A DNA stretch of 64,000 nucleotides from Moraxella caprae DSM 19149 (GCF_000426885.1 NZ_AUGF01000017.1:1-64000); one strand, 5' to 3'; numbered from the stretch's first letter, positions 39,811 to 49,438 are shown. The notes: generated by a model not told the origin, from the sequence alone. Translations and numbers: made by a program.

Positions 39811-39908
39811 ACAAACTCCTTGTTTGTGAGTGGGGAAGGGATTGTTTAAATTTTAGCACATTTTTGGGGGTTTGGGCATGGGTTGGATGATTGATTACAA
39901 AAAATACG

Positions 39909-40702
39909 GGCTCTAGTCCAAAAAGTATGCTACACCCACCCATAGTTGATATAATGAAACACCAAGTCAAATACTTTAAGATGATTGGTTAGGTTTTTAG
40001 AGAAACAACACGTTTTTCTAAATGCTCGCCTAGCAAAGGTTCTAAGCCTTGTGTTATTACCTTCAATACCAACGGTAAAGCGTTTGCCAACTTGTTTGAT
40101 AGAGTGCTTAAAAGCAACAAGAAAACTGTCCCAATCATCACAAGCAATTTTGTTGAAAGTAATGCCTAGTTGGGTAAGTTGTATTTTGAGTTTTTTGGCA
40201 GTAGCAAGGTTTCGTCTGCCCCATACATAGGCAACAATCTCACCTGTGTGTCTATCATACGCATAGATGAGCCAAACTTTGTTTTTCTTGTTACCCACGT
40301 AAGTCCAAAACTCATCCATCTCTAAGGTATTGTAATGCTTGGTCTTGGTTTGATTTGGTGATTACTGTTTGCAAGCACGCTAAGTGCTTTACCCTTACTC
40401 ACTTGTTCAAGCATCACAATGTCAGCAATACTACAACCACGAGCTAACATTAAGCGTATTTTGCCATCTATGTAAGACTAACAATCTTTGTAAGTAAGCT
40501 GTAAATGATGAACAAATGTCTGTGGCAGTGTTTACAAAAATAGTTTTGTTTGCCATGGCTTTTTATGCCATTTTTCTTTATACTAACCGATAGGCAACCT
40601 GAGCAAGTAATGGTAATTTGTGTCTTCATAACCGTAAATTACCAACTTTTGTTCAAGTTGTCTTTTTAGTTTTTGTTACAGCATACTTTTTGGATTACTA
40701 CC
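39909..40702 (-). mobile_element. IS1-family insertion sequence, decayed
   Basis: A 794-bp element. Its left end begins GGCTCTAGTCCAAAAAGTAT and its right end reverse-complements to GGTAGTAATCCAAAAAGTAT, so the inner 15 bases of the inverted repeats are nearly identical. The transposase reads leftward but is broken. No matching 8-bp direct repeats were found at the two ends (AAAATACG versus AAATAATT), which may mean rearrangement after insertion. Related ends occur at 29087 and 63757. Confidence 0.85.
39930..40629 (-). pseudogene. IS1-family transposase, frameshifted and interrupted
   Basis: The 3' part is a 129-residue open frame starting MDEFWTYVGNKKNKVWLIYAYD, the InsB-like catalytic half with plausible DDE residues (MDEFW, CDDWDSF, GIEGNN). 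Upstream, an InsA-like zinc-ribbon start (MKTQITITCSGC, then NYFCKHCHRH) runs off frame after about 40 codons. The continuing frame contains an in-frame TAG before SYIDGKIRLMLARGCSIADIV, and another shift is needed to reach MDEFW. IS1 elements do use one programmed shift, but the extra stop and first shift indicate a dead copy. Confidence 0.82.
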
Positions 40703-40797
40703 AAATAATTTTACAAAAAACTCTTCTATTTATTTTGATTTATTTTATAATATAAAAAAGTTATACCTAATGTCTAATCATTTTTATGGAGCAAGAT

Positions 40798-41406
40798 ATG
40801 CTAAAAAAACTACTATTAGCCACCGCCATTGTCGGTGCAACCATTTCAACCGCTAGTGCTGATAATGTTAGCGGTACTATGAATTTAAAGGTAACGCTAC
40901 CAGAGATTTTGGTATTATATCACTGGCAAGAAGCAGGCATTCAATTTGAGCCAAATAAATACGATATGCCGACAGGTAAAGGGGCAGGTACTTATGATTT
41001 TGCTGGCAACATTCAAGTAGCGGACAATGACGGTAACGCAGATGGTGCTGGTGTTTCCGACACTCCTATGAATTTAAATGACATCACAGGTCGTACTAAT
41101 GCTACCACCATTCCTGTTGTCCTAAAAAATTCTTGGGCCGTGCGTACTTTAACTGAGAATGGCAAAGCAAAATTAGCTATTGCAAATACAAAGGCTGAGC
41201 ATAAAAAAGGCGATGATTCAGTTGTTTTAACCAAAGAAGCCAAAGTTAGCCAAGGCAACAAGAGCGGAACTGAGATTGAATTAGATTCTAAATGGGCACC
41301 AACCACAGGCGATATTACCTTTGATTTAGATTTGACTGGTGCAACAAAAGCAGGGTTACACCAAGCTGACGATGCAACTTTCACTCTAAAACTAACTGGT
41401 AAATAA
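40798..41406 (+). CDS. Major fimbrial subunit of a chaperone-usher locus
   Basis: An exported 202-residue protein, signal peptide MLKKLLLATAIVGATISTASA-DN. The start at MLKKLL is preferred because GGAGCA lies as ribosome site 5 bases upstream and inside the longer frame. The mature N-terminus has alternating hydrophobic residues (GTMNLKVTLPEILVLY), compatible with a donor strand. The C-terminal half has strand-like repeats ending ATFTLKLTGK. It is the first of four fimbrial genes. Cysteine-free, like alternative (CS1- or ECP-type) pilins; the exact family is not identified. Confidence 0.72.
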   Translation: MLKKLLLATAIVGATISTASADNVSGTMNLKVTLPEILVLYHWQEAGIQFEPNKYDMPTGKGAGTYDFAGNIQVADNDGNADGAGVSDTPMNLNDITGRTNATTIPVVLKNSWAVRTLTENGKAKLAIANTKAEHKKGDDSVVLTKEAKVSQGNKSGTEIELDSKWAPTTGDITFDLDLTGATKAGLHQADDATFTLKLTGK

Positions 41407-41422
41407 TTCTTTACAACACAAT

Positions 41423-41458
41423 TTACCTAACTTACCTAACTTACCTAACTTACCTAAC
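41423..41458. repeat. Four perfect 9-bp tandem repeats between pilin and chaperone genes
   Basis: TTACCTAAC is repeated four times without mismatch, directly before a terminator hairpin. Such short repeats can change copy number by slippage. Confidence 0.9.
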
Positions 41459-41460
41459 TA

Positions 41461-41503
41461 AAAAAGGCTGTTTTGGTGCATCGTTATGCCTAACAGCCTT
41501 TTT
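41461..41503 (+). terminator. Internal terminator between pilin and chaperone genes
   Basis: AAAAAGGCTGTT pairs with AACAGCCTTTTT over a 19-base loop, ending in a T-run. Partial read-through would give more pilin than chaperone and usher mRNA, a common arrangement in fimbrial operons. Confidence 0.8.
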
Positions 41504-41532
41504 AATTCGGACAGACGACTTTTGGGTGTTTT

Positions 41533-42099
41533 ATGATTAAAAAATGCAGTTGGGCTTTGGGGCTGTGGGCGAGTATCAGTCTTAGCACTTGTGCCTATGC
41601 CACCAATTTACAAACCGATGTGGTGCAAACCGATACAGGCACACAGCTTGTGGTGAGCCAAAAAAACGCCACAGGACAGACCTTGCAAATGCCCCCTGCC
41701 CAGCTTGGCATTTCACCGCCAAGACTTGATTTGACCGCAAAGACTTTGAATAAGCGTGTGGACACATCGGTTACTTTTTATAATTATGGCGATACGCCAA
41801 AACGCATACAAGTTGAGCTTGCTGATGTGGACAGCGATTTTGTGCCGATTGCCAGCGGTCAAGACACGCTCAAAGCGTGGACACTCATCGCCCCACAAGA
41901 TTTTGAAATCAAAGCAGGCGGTTATCAGACCATTCGCTTGTCGTTTCGCTTGCCTGATGACTTTGCCCAAAAAAGCCATTATGCGTTTTTGAACATCAAA
42001 CAACACATTGACAATCCGATTGTATCGCAAAGCGACAGCTTGGCGGTGGTCAAAATTGGCTCGCAGTATCAGCTACCCATTCGTTTGGCGGTCAAATAA
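41533..42099 (+). CDS. Periplasmic fimbrial chaperone
   Basis: A 188-residue exported protein with signal segment ending ACAYA-TNLQ. It shows Ig-like strands: LGISPPRLDLTAKTLNKRVDTSVTFYNYGDTPKRIQVEL, split over two sheets, and YQTIRLSFRLPDDF. Such single-domain-plus chaperones of alternative (alpha or ECP-like) usher systems donate a strand to pilins. The PapD-type second domain seems short or absent. The TAA stop overlaps the ATG of a 33-codon leader ORF that leads into the usher gene. Confidence 0.7.
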   Translation: MIKKCSWALGLWASISLSTCAYATNLQTDVVQTDTGTQLVVSQKNATGQTLQMPPAQLGISPPRLDLTAKTLNKRVDTSVTFYNYGDTPKRIQVELADVDSDFVPIASGQDTLKAWTLIAPQDFEIKAGGYQTIRLSFRLPDDFAQKSHYAFLNIKQHIDNPIVSQSDSLAVVKIGSQYQLPIRLAVK

Positions 42100-42200
42100 T
42101 GAGTGCCAAGCGATTTGTGCAATTTATGCCATTGACAATTATGCAAACTGTAAAACCTATTATGCAAACTGTAAAACCTATACAACAGGCACTAAGATGA
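42099..42200 (+). CDS. 33-codon coupling ORF between chaperone and usher
   Basis: Its ATG overlaps the chaperone stop (TAATG), and its TGA overlaps the usher start (ATGA), so ribosomes could pass through without leaving. It includes a 2 x 20-bp tandem duplication (about 42138-42177) that encodes IMQTVKP twice. No recognised protein features; a coupling device is the simplest reading. Confidence 0.45.
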   Translation: MSAKRFVQFMPLTIMQTVKPIMQTVKPIQQALR

Positions 42201-44623
42201 AACTTGTCTCGGTATTTGTGGGTGTGGTGCTTGGTGGAATGGTTAGCGTACAGGCAAGCGAGCTACACCTACTTGGGCTAAAAATCAATCACAGCCAAAT
42301 GGGCAACATAGACGCTTTGTGGCAAGACGGGCGTTATTATATTAGCCTAACTGATTTGTCGTCTCTTGATACAACCGCCCAAGAGCAAGCGGACGGTTGG
42401 CATTTTGATACGCCTTTGGGGCGGACGGTTTTGGCAAGTGATGATGTTGTCGTGTGGCAAAATATGCCGTATTTGTCGTTTGACGCTTTACGCAAACTTG
42501 GCATTGGTGCCACTTATTCACCGTCTGATTTACACATTCATCTGATGCGTGCCACTTTACCAAAATCCCAAAAAACACCTACCAATTTGCCCAAGATTAC
42601 CCATTTTCCAAGCAAGTTTGGGGTGCAAGGCGTGCATTTTGACACGCAAATGACAGGCAATGACAGTTCTTGGCGGTATGGTTACAATTTAGATGCTTTT
42701 GGTTATGCAATGGGGGGCAGTTGGGGCGTGGCGACTGCCAAAGACAACCGCCAAAAAACTGTGCTAGATAACGCTTATTGGGCGTATGCCACCGACCAAA
42801 CCGCCATTCGGCTAGGTAGCAGTAGCACGCCTTTTGAGACGATGACAGGTGTGGATTTGGCGTATAGCAATGCCAATATCAAACGACATCTGACCCCTTA
42901 TTTGGACGGCAAAACCAGTAGCTTGTTAAATACCGACATTCACGACTTACAGCACATCAAAGGGGTGGGCGTGGCAGGCGGAGTGGCTAAGCTACGCATA
43001 AATGGCGTGGCGGTTGCCACGGTGCAAAGCCTGCTAGACGGACGCTATGAGTTTTTGAATTTGGATATGTCTGCCATAGACCGCCAAAGTCTGATTGAAG
43101 TGGCTATTTTTGACACGCCTTATGCACAAATACCTGTCAGCATTCAAACGATATCGCTTGGCAGGCGTGAAAGTCGTGTGGCGACCGATGAGCTTTTGGT
43201 GCAAGCGGGGCTTGGGCGTGTGGGTGTGTTTGATGACAAAGGGGCAGATGCTGGTTATGCTAAGTTTGCTTATGGCGTGAATAACAAACTCAGTATCAAT
43301 GCAGGGGCAAGCAAAAATACCCATAAAAACGCCAAAGACAAGCCTACCTTGTGGCAGGTGGGGGCAAATATCGCCCCAAATCGTTATACTAATATTGTGC
43401 TTGACTATAAAAGCAGTGGCAATTATCGGCTAGATACCAATTATGAACGCACCCACTGGCGTGGCAATTATCGTTACAGTCGTTACAACCACCAAACTCA
43501 TCATCATTTTGGGCTGTATTACACCCCAAACCACGACACGCATTTGTCAATTACCCAAGACGACAACCAAACCAACATCTACGCACGCACTCGTATCAAC
43601 GACCATATGAGCCACGATGTACAATATCGGTCAAAAGATGATTACTGGCGATATCGTATCAGCCAAGATTATCCCACAGGCAAATTTGCCAGCACTTATG
43701 CGTACAGCATAGACCCTGATAAGCACCATTTGTCATCGTCGCACAGACTAAGTTACCACACCACTTTACAAAATCATCTGCAAATGGCACGCACCAAAAG
43801 CCAAGACAAAATTCCAGTTTTGCTTGCCAGTAGCGTACAGCACCGCTTGTCGGACAATCAATCGGTATCGCTTGGCGTATCGTGGCAAAACCTAACCAAT
43901 CAAATCGGCTTTGACGGCAGTTGGCAGTATCACACCCAAAACGGTATGAGCCTTGGGGCAGGCTATCGGCACGGCACTGTGTCAAATGGCTTTGATGGTC
44001 GTTTGAATGGGCGTGAAATGGGTCGGCAAAGTGGCGAGTGGTTTTTGCGTCTGTCGCTAAACGCTTATAAACCGCCTGCAAGCTTGCCAAAACTTGGCAG
44101 ATATACAGCGACCAATAGCACCAATGGACAGGCGGTCATTACCCTAACTCACGATGATAATGCCAACAAATCAGCGTATGAACAGATGTTTTTTGATGTC
44201 AATGGTCGGCTAACATCTGCCAGCACCCTAAGTCAAGACAACAACAAAAGCACTTATTTACTGGATTTACCAAAAGGCGTACACAAGATTGGTTTAGATG
44301 GGCGAGATTTGCCAATCCAATATGCCTTGCCAGCCCAAGCTGTTGCCAAGATCGCCCCAAGACTGCCAACGCACATCAACTGGCACATCAGCCAAACTTA
44401 TGGCATTCGTGGGCGACTGTCTTTGGGGGTGGGGCAGGTGGCACTTTGGCAAAATAACCATAAAATTGCCACCACCCAAAGCGATACAGACGGCTATTTT
44501 TTCTTTGATAAACTGCCAACAGGCACTTATACTGTGCAGGCGAGTGGTCATCAGCCAAAGCAGGTGGTGGTATCGGACGATTATGTGGTGGGCGTGGTGC
44601 TGACAAGCAACGAGGAGCAATGA
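42197..44623 (+). CDS. Outer-membrane fimbrial usher
   Basis: An 808-residue protein with signal peptide MKLVSVFVGVVLGGMVSVQA-SE. The ATG at 42197 is chosen over an open frame that reaches back into the chaperone gene. After an N-terminal domain (to about 130) comes a long stretch of amphipathic strands rich in Tyr, Asn and His (residues about 140-690), fitting a 24-strand barrel with a plug. The C-terminus contains a carboxypeptidase-regulatory-like fold (YGIRGRLSLGVGQVALW and DTDGYFFFDKLPTGTYTVQASG), as in ushers of alternative systems. It overlaps the adhesin gene by 4 bases. Confidence 0.8.
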   Translation: MKLVSVFVGVVLGGMVSVQASELHLLGLKINHSQMGNIDALWQDGRYYISLTDLSSLDTTAQEQADGWHFDTPLGRTVLASDDVVVWQNMPYLSFDALRKLGIGATYSPSDLHIHLMRATLPKSQKTPTNLPKITHFPSKFGVQGVHFDTQMTGNDSSWRYGYNLDAFGYAMGGSWGVATAKDNRQKTVLDNAYWAYATDQTAIRLGSSSTPFETMTGVDLAYSNANIKRHLTPYLDGKTSSLLNTDIHDLQHIKGVGVAGGVAKLRINGVAVATVQSLLDGRYEFLNLDMSAIDRQSLIEVAIFDTPYAQIPVSIQTISLGRRESRVATDELLVQAGLGRVGVFDDKGADAGYAKFAYGVNNKLSINAGASKNTHKNAKDKPTLWQVGANIAPNRYTNIVLDYKSSGNYRLDTNYERTHWRGNYRYSRYNHQTHHHFGLYYTPNHDTHLSITQDDNQTNIYARTRINDHMSHDVQYRSKDDYWRYRISQDYPTGKFASTYAYSIDPDKHHLSSSHRLSYHTTLQNHLQMARTKSQDKIPVLLASSVQHRLSDNQSVSLGVSWQNLTNQIGFDGSWQYHTQNGMSLGAGYRHGTVSNGFDGRLNGREMGRQSGEWFLRLSLNAYKPPASLPKLGRYTATNSTNGQAVITLTHDDNANKSAYEQMFFDVNGRLTSASTLSQDNNKSTYLLDLPKGVHKIGLDGRDLPIQYALPAQAVAKIAPRLPTHINWHISQTYGIRGRLSLGVGQVALWQNNHKIATTQSDTDGYFFFDKLPTGTYTVQASGHQPKQVVVSDDYVVGVVLTSNEEQ

Positions 44624-45474
44624 TGACAACATATACCAATCGTATGAAGCATAAGACTGTTAAGCACAAGACCGTTAAGCACCTTATGGCGGTAGCGTTT
44701 TTGGGGTTGTTGTCTGTTGTCATAATACCGCAGGCACAGGCAGAAAACTGCTCTCCTGTAATTTACAATGGCTTGCTTGGTCCAAAATTTAAAAAAGTGG
44801 GCGAGTCTAATGGCGAGACAATCTATGCGTGTATGCGTGATGACAAACCCTATCCAAAAATTACTGTCAATGACAGTGATATCATTGCAGGTGGTAGCCA
44901 AGCGGTGGGTATGGGCAATGCCCAAAAAGTCGTGGATTTTGGTGTAAGTCGTGTTGATGTTGATGGTTTTGATATAAATGCTGTCAATGCCCCTAGTCGC
45001 TATACTTTTAAAAAAGCGGGCAGTATTACTGAGCCATTAAACGAAACATTTCAATTTTTTACTTATACCGACAAAAATGGTGATCTTGTTAAAAATAACA
45101 GCGGTCCTGCTTTTTATAATGCCTATTGTCAAGGCAAGCAAGCACCGCCATACGGTGCGGTCAATCATTGGCAAAATATCGTGGATTATTTGACCAATAA
45201 TGCCCAAAAGTTTCTTGTTAATGGCGAACCTGCCACGCCAAGCTATAAGCCGATTGATAGGCATAATTATCAAATTGCTACCAAAGCGCTTGTGGTGGAC
45301 GGCACCCAAATGACGGTCAATTTGATTGCCAGAAAGCGAGATGGTTTTTATTATAGTTTTGTCAATAAAGACAGTATTTATTGTATGATGACGGTGGGTG
45401 TAGAGGCAAGCGTGGATTTGAATACTGCCCGTGCCAAAGATTACACGCTAAACATAAGCTACAATAGCAATTAA
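44620..45474 (+). CDS. Putative tip adhesin or minor fimbrial subunit
   Basis: A 284-residue protein. A basic N-terminus (two KHKTVKH-like repeats) precedes a signal peptide with LMAVAFLGLLSVVIIPQAQA before ENCSP. The mature protein has four or more cysteines (NCSP, YACMR, AYCQGK, YCMMT) and a terminal strand, consistent with a tip subunit. Its position as last gene, overlapping the usher, is typical for the adhesin. Sequence family not recognised. A terminator follows. Confidence 0.65.
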   Translation: MMTTYTNRMKHKTVKHKTVKHLMAVAFLGLLSVVIIPQAQAENCSPVIYNGLLGPKFKKVGESNGETIYACMRDDKPYPKITVNDSDIIAGGSQAVGMGNAQKVVDFGVSRVDVDGFDINAVNAPSRYTFKKAGSITEPLNETFQFFTYTDKNGDLVKNNSGPAFYNAYCQGKQAPPYGAVNHWQNIVDYLTNNAQKFLVNGEPATPSYKPIDRHNYQIATKALVVDGTQMTVNLIARKRDGFYYSFVNKDSIYCMMTVGVEASVDLNTARAKDYTLNISYNSN

Positions 45475-45500
45475 CAAAACAGTCTTATCTTTTAATCATA

Positions 45501-45526
45501 GAGCCTAACAACAGTTGGGCTTTTTT
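45501..45526 (+). terminator. Terminator of the fimbrial operon
   Basis: AGCCTAAC pairs with GTTGGGCT (one G-T pair) and is followed by a T-run. Confidence 0.75.
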
Positions 45527-45579
45527 GTGATTAAAACACCAATTTTATTCTCAAAATATCGGCTATTTTGCTAGAAACG

Positions 45580-46080
45580 ATGTCAATTTTACAGCACAAA
45601 ACCACGCACAGCACAAGCGATTTAAATGAACAGCTTTACCGCTCACAGTCTTTGCCACAGCTGACAAGCGATGGACAATTAAAGCGTTTTTTGAGTGTGG
45701 AGGGGCTGCCCAAAGCTATGTTGCAACGAATCCTTGACAAGGCAAACGGCTACCTACTGCCAAACGGTCAAATCCAAAATTCGGACGAATTGTCAGGCTC
45801 AACTGTGATGAATTTGTTTTTTGAAAATTCCACACACACGCACGACTTTTGAAGTCGCCCAAAAACGCCTTGGCGCCAATGTGCTAAACCTTGACATTGC
45901 CAAGTCTAGCACAAGTAAGGGCGAAAGCCTTGCAGATACTTTGTGGAATTTGCAAGCGATGAGTGCAGATATGTTTGTGGTGCGTCATTCGTCAAGTGGG
46001 GCAATGCACTTTATGGCAAGTAAGGTTACCCCAAATGTCGCCATCATCAATGCAGGGGACGGACAGCACGCCCACCCATA
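45580..46080 (+). pseudogene. pyrB: Aspartate carbamoyltransferase, truncated and frameshifted
   Basis: The N-terminal half of PyrB is recognisable: LYRSQSLPQLTSDGQLKRFLSVEG, then [11 protein letters not shown]. The carbamoyl-phosphate loop should read STRTRTTF; here the run ACACACACG has lost bases and the frame ends at HTHDF. The other frame resumes [18 protein letters not shown] and [29 protein letters not shown], running to [11 protein letters not shown], where the sequence passes into acnD. The C-terminal half, including the aspartate-binding domain, is missing. A functional pyrB elsewhere is expected unless the strain requires pyrimidines. Confidence 0.9.
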
Positions 46081-48064
46081 CGGACGCATTGGGCGTGATT
46101 TCGGTGGGCGTAGGCGGACTTGAAGCCGAATGCGTCATGCTAGGTCAGCCGTCTATGATGCGAACGCCTGACATTGTCGGTGTACATTTGACTGGAAAAC
46201 GCCAAGCAGGGATAACAGCGACCGACATTGTCCTTGCTTTGACCGAGTTTTTGCGAGCCGAGCGAGTGGTGGGGGCGTATTTGGAATTTTTTGAGGAAAG
46301 GGGCGAGCAGTCTGTCGGTGGGCGATAGAGCGACCACTGCCAATATGACCCCTGAATATGGGGCGACCGCAGGGCTGTTTTATATTGACCAAAACACGCT
46401 GGACTATCTCACCTTGACAGGGCGAGAGAGCGAGCAAGTCAAATTGGTGGAAAATTATGCCAAAACCGTTGGGCTGTGGGCGGATAAAATGACGAAGGCG
46501 GTCTATCCACGAGTGTTAGAATTTGACTTATCTGCCGTAACTCGTAACATCGCAGGCCCGTCCAATCCACACGCAAAAGTTGCCACAAGCGAACTAAAAG
46601 AGAGGGGCATTGCAGGGGTGGTAGAAAATCGTGGCTCTTTTGATGAAGTGGGGGGCTTAATGCCTGACGGAGCGGTCATTATCGCAGCGATTACAAGCTG
46701 TACCAATACCTCAAACCCAAGAAATACCGTTGCCGCAGGACTTTTGGCAAAAAAGCCAACGCACTGGGGCTAACTCGCTAGCCGTGGGTGATGTCGTCCT
46801 TTGCCTCTGGTTCTAAGGTCGCTAAGATTTATCTAAATGAAGCAGGGTTATTGCCTGAGCTTGAAAAGCTGGGCTTTGGTATTGTTGGCTTTGCCTGTAC
46901 GACTTGTAATGGCATGAGTGGGGCTTTAGACCCAAAGATTGAACAAGAAATCATGGAGCGAGATTTATACGCCACAGCCGTACTATCAGGCAATCGCAAT
47001 TTTGACGGATGCATTCACCCACAAGCAAAACAGGCGTTTTTGGCAAGTCCGCCCCTTGTCGTGGCGTATGCGATTGCAGGGACGATTCGTTTTGACATTG
47101 AAAATGACCCACTTGGCTATCATAATGGCGAGCCGATTTATCTAAAAGACATTTATCCAAGCGATGATGAAATTGATGACATTGTGGCAAAATGCGTAAG
47201 ACCCGAGCAATTTCGTGAAATTTATATCCCAATGTTTGATTTGGATAAATCGCAAAAGGCAAACAGTCCGCTGTATGATTGGCGTGAACAGTCCACTTAT
47301 ATCCGCCGTCCGCCCTATTGGGATAATGAACAGGGGGAAGGGGCTTTGGCAAGATCGTACGAACTTAAAAACTTACGACCGCTTGCCATTTTGCCTGATA
47401 ATATTACCACCGACCATTTGTCGCCGTCCAATGCGATTGTCAAAAATTCGGCGGCGAGCGAATGCCTTGCCAAAATGGGCGTGCCAGAAGAAGATTTTAA
47501 CAGCTATGCCACGCACCGAGGCGACCATTTGACTGCACAACGGGCGACTTTGGCAAATCCTAAGCTGTTTAATGAAATGGTGCGAAACGCTGACGGCACA
47601 GTCAAACAAGGCTCGCTGGCTAGGATTGAACCAGATGGGACAGTGGTGTGAATGTGGGAGGCGATTGAGACTTATATGGAGCGGGGTCAAGCAGGGACTG
47701 GGCGGTAAAGGGCGTGCGTTTGGCGGGCATGGAAGTGATTGTGGCAGAAGGCTTTGAACGCATTCACCGCACCAACCTTGTGGGAATGGGCGTGTTACCA
47801 CTGCAATTTATAAACGGTCAAAATCGCCATACGCTTAAATTAGATGGTACGGAAATTTATGTGGTACAAGGGGAAATTTCGGCTCGCTGTACTTTAGATT
47901 TAATCATTGAACGCAAAAATGGCGATGTGGAAAGCGTGCCTGTGTTATGTCGCCTAGATAGCGATAGTGATGTAAGGACTTATAAGGCGGGGGGGCGTGC
48001 TTAGGGAGTTTGCGGGGAGGTTTTTTTGGATGAAAAATAATACTTTTTAGTAGTTAAAATCTGA
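46050..48064 (+). pseudogene. acnD: Fe/S-dependent 2-methylcitrate dehydratase, heavily decayed
   Basis: Aconitase-superfamily enzyme of the methylcitrate cycle. The first ~240 residues are lost; the remnant begins at [23 protein letters not shown], joined within PyrB. Frameshifts occur near 46300 (G-rich run) and 46765. An in-frame TGA follows DGTVV at 47649, a short deletion lies near 47690 (MERGQ joined to the SSRDWAVKG region), and a last shift in a G-run falls near 47990. Between them, TSCTNTSNPRNTVAAGLLAKK, CTTCNGMSGALDP, LPDNITTDHLSPSNAI and AEGFERIHRTNLVGMGVLPL mark the family. No function can remain. Confidence 0.92.
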
Positions 48065-48147
48065 ACTTTTATTTTGAATAAATGGTAAAGGTATGGTAGT
48101 ATAAAAGCTAGACCTTTACTTCCCATTAACCTTCATATAGGATAAAT

Positions 48148-48651
48148 ATGATGCTAAAAAAAGAAATTTTTGAAATTCATGCTGTGAATGAAAATTTTAA
48201 TACACTAATAGAGCGTTTCCCAAATATTCATACTGGTAACAAAATCATTCTTTTACCAGCTGATGAAGAACGACATTTGTTTTATAATGGAACTTTAGAG
48301 ATTTTTCAGTATTTAAGCACTAAATTTGATGAAAATACCGTCAATATTTTAGGCGATGACGATAGTTATAGAGAACTTTCATTGCACTCTAAGGCTCACT
48401 GGGTGGGTGTTTTCATGATTAGTAGTATACTTGCACCAATTTTTACCAATGTTGTGAGCGATTATATTAACAATGAACTGCACGCTGAACCTAAGGATGA
48501 GATAGCTTTAACTATTAAAGTAGTTAAAAAAAATAACTCTACCACATCTATTGACTATCGTGGAAATTCGGAAAATTTAGACAAAGTTTTCAAAGAAGTA
48601 AATAAATTAAGTGAAACAAATGAATCAGATAAAACAATTAATACTAAGTAA
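48148..48651 (+). CDS. 167-residue membrane-anchored protein, unknown cassette gene 1
   Basis: Not recognised. The first ~85 residues are soluble and mixed alpha/beta (IHTGNKIILLPADEERHLFYNGTLEIF in two parts). One hydrophobic helix is predicted near 90-112 (VGVFMISSILAPIFTNVV), and the tail is Lys/Asn-rich. AT content is clearly higher than in the flanking acnD and prpF remnants, which suggests acquisition. An AGGA ribosome site precedes ATG-ATG; TTGAAT (48074) and TAGTAT (48097) at 17-base spacing could be its promoter. It overlaps the next gene by 41 bases. Confidence 0.7.
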   Translation: MMLKKEIFEIHAVNENFNTLIERFPNIHTGNKIILLPADEERHLFYNGTLEIFQYLSTKFDENTVNILGDDDSYRELSLHSKAHWVGVFMISSILAPIFTNVVSDYINNELHAEPKDEIALTIKVVKKNNSTTSIDYRGNSENLDKVFKEVNKLSETNESDKTINTK

Positions 48652-49438
48652 TAGTATAGATATTGCAACTTATAGTAGCTACAAGAACAAACTTGAAATC
48701 TATCTCAGTTCTTGTCAAAAAAAGAGCAAGGAAAATACCTCAAATTTTCTTTGGAGATTGGTAACTTTATATAATATTAAAATTAATTTTATTAAAAACT
48801 TTGAGTATCTTAAAAATGGTAATTTTTATGAATCTTGGTGTATTTTGGAGACTATAGAAATTAGTTTGCAAAATTTAATTAATAATTCTAGTAAAGAGTT
48901 TATAGATGAGTATCAAGTAAATTTCTATAAACATTATACTCAACAATGGCAATCACTTTTTCCATATAATATTTTTTTCAGCATGGGTTTTATTGCATCC
49001 AAATTTACTTGCTCAATTTGCGGTCATGAATTAAGACCAAGAAGCCTTTGTAACCATCGGAAAGGTAGAATATATGATGGTGAATTGTGTTTTCATATTT
49101 GCAATCAAATGGATGATATTTTAGAGGTATCAATTGTTGACAACCCCATGCAAAAGTGCTGTATTCCGATGATAGATTATGACTATTCCCTAGTAAAATA
49201 CGCGGTAGATAGACTTTACTCACCTTTTGATGGCTGGTTTTGCCACAAAACAAAAATGAAAGTGGAAAGAAGTAAATTTCATTCGGTACTTTCAGAAGCT
49301 TTATGTCCTTGTCATGAGCACAATAAGCGTTTTGGAGAATGCTGTTTTTCCAAAAGCCAAATTGAAATTCCCCATGTTGATTTCTATTTTGAAAAAACAT
49401 TTGATGAAAGTTTACCAAAATTTATTTTTCCTTATTAA
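48611..49438 (+). CDS. Cysteine-rich protein with SEC-C-like motif, unknown cassette gene 2
   Basis: A 275-residue protein, no signal peptide. The N-terminal ~135 residues are helical, Asn/Lys-rich. A cysteine/histidine cluster follows: CSICGHELRPRSLCNHRKG and YDGELCFHICN, which can bind zinc. A second cluster CPCHEHNKRFGECCF near residue 240 resembles the SEC-C zinc motif found in SecA tails and many accessory proteins. The start overlaps the preceding gene, so the two are likely translationally coupled; ATGs at 48611 and 48620 are both possible. Not recognised beyond the motifs. Confidence 0.7.
   Translation: MKQMNQIKQLILSNSIDIATYSSYKNKLEIYLSSCQKKSKENTSNFLWRLVTLYNIKINFIKNFEYLKNGNFYESWCILETIEISLQNLINNSSKEFIDEYQVNFYKHYTQQWQSLFPYNIFFSMGFIASKFTCSICGHELRPRSLCNHRKGRIYDGELCFHICNQMDDILEVSIVDNPMQKCCIPMIDYDYSLVKYAVDRLYSPFDGWFCHKTKMKVERSKFHSVLSEALCPCHEHNKRFGECCFSKSQIEIPHVDFYFEKTFDESLPKFIFPY

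Noticed and set aside
39909-40710. 8-bp target duplication for the IS1-family copy
   Set aside because: Flanks AAAATACG and AAATAATT do not match well enough, unlike the clear duplication around the MITE.
41423-41458. CRISPR-like array
   Set aside because: The 9-bp units are directly tandem with no spacers; no CRISPR array or cas gene was seen in the window.
42008-42196. Usher frame extended back into the chaperone gene
   Set aside because: The segment before MKLVSVFVG is chaperone coding sequence in another frame, and the signal peptide starts at 42197.
47373-47801. 142-codon minus-strand frame in the acnD remnant
   Set aside because: It is antisense to recognisable aconitase sequence and reflects reverse-strand codon bias only.
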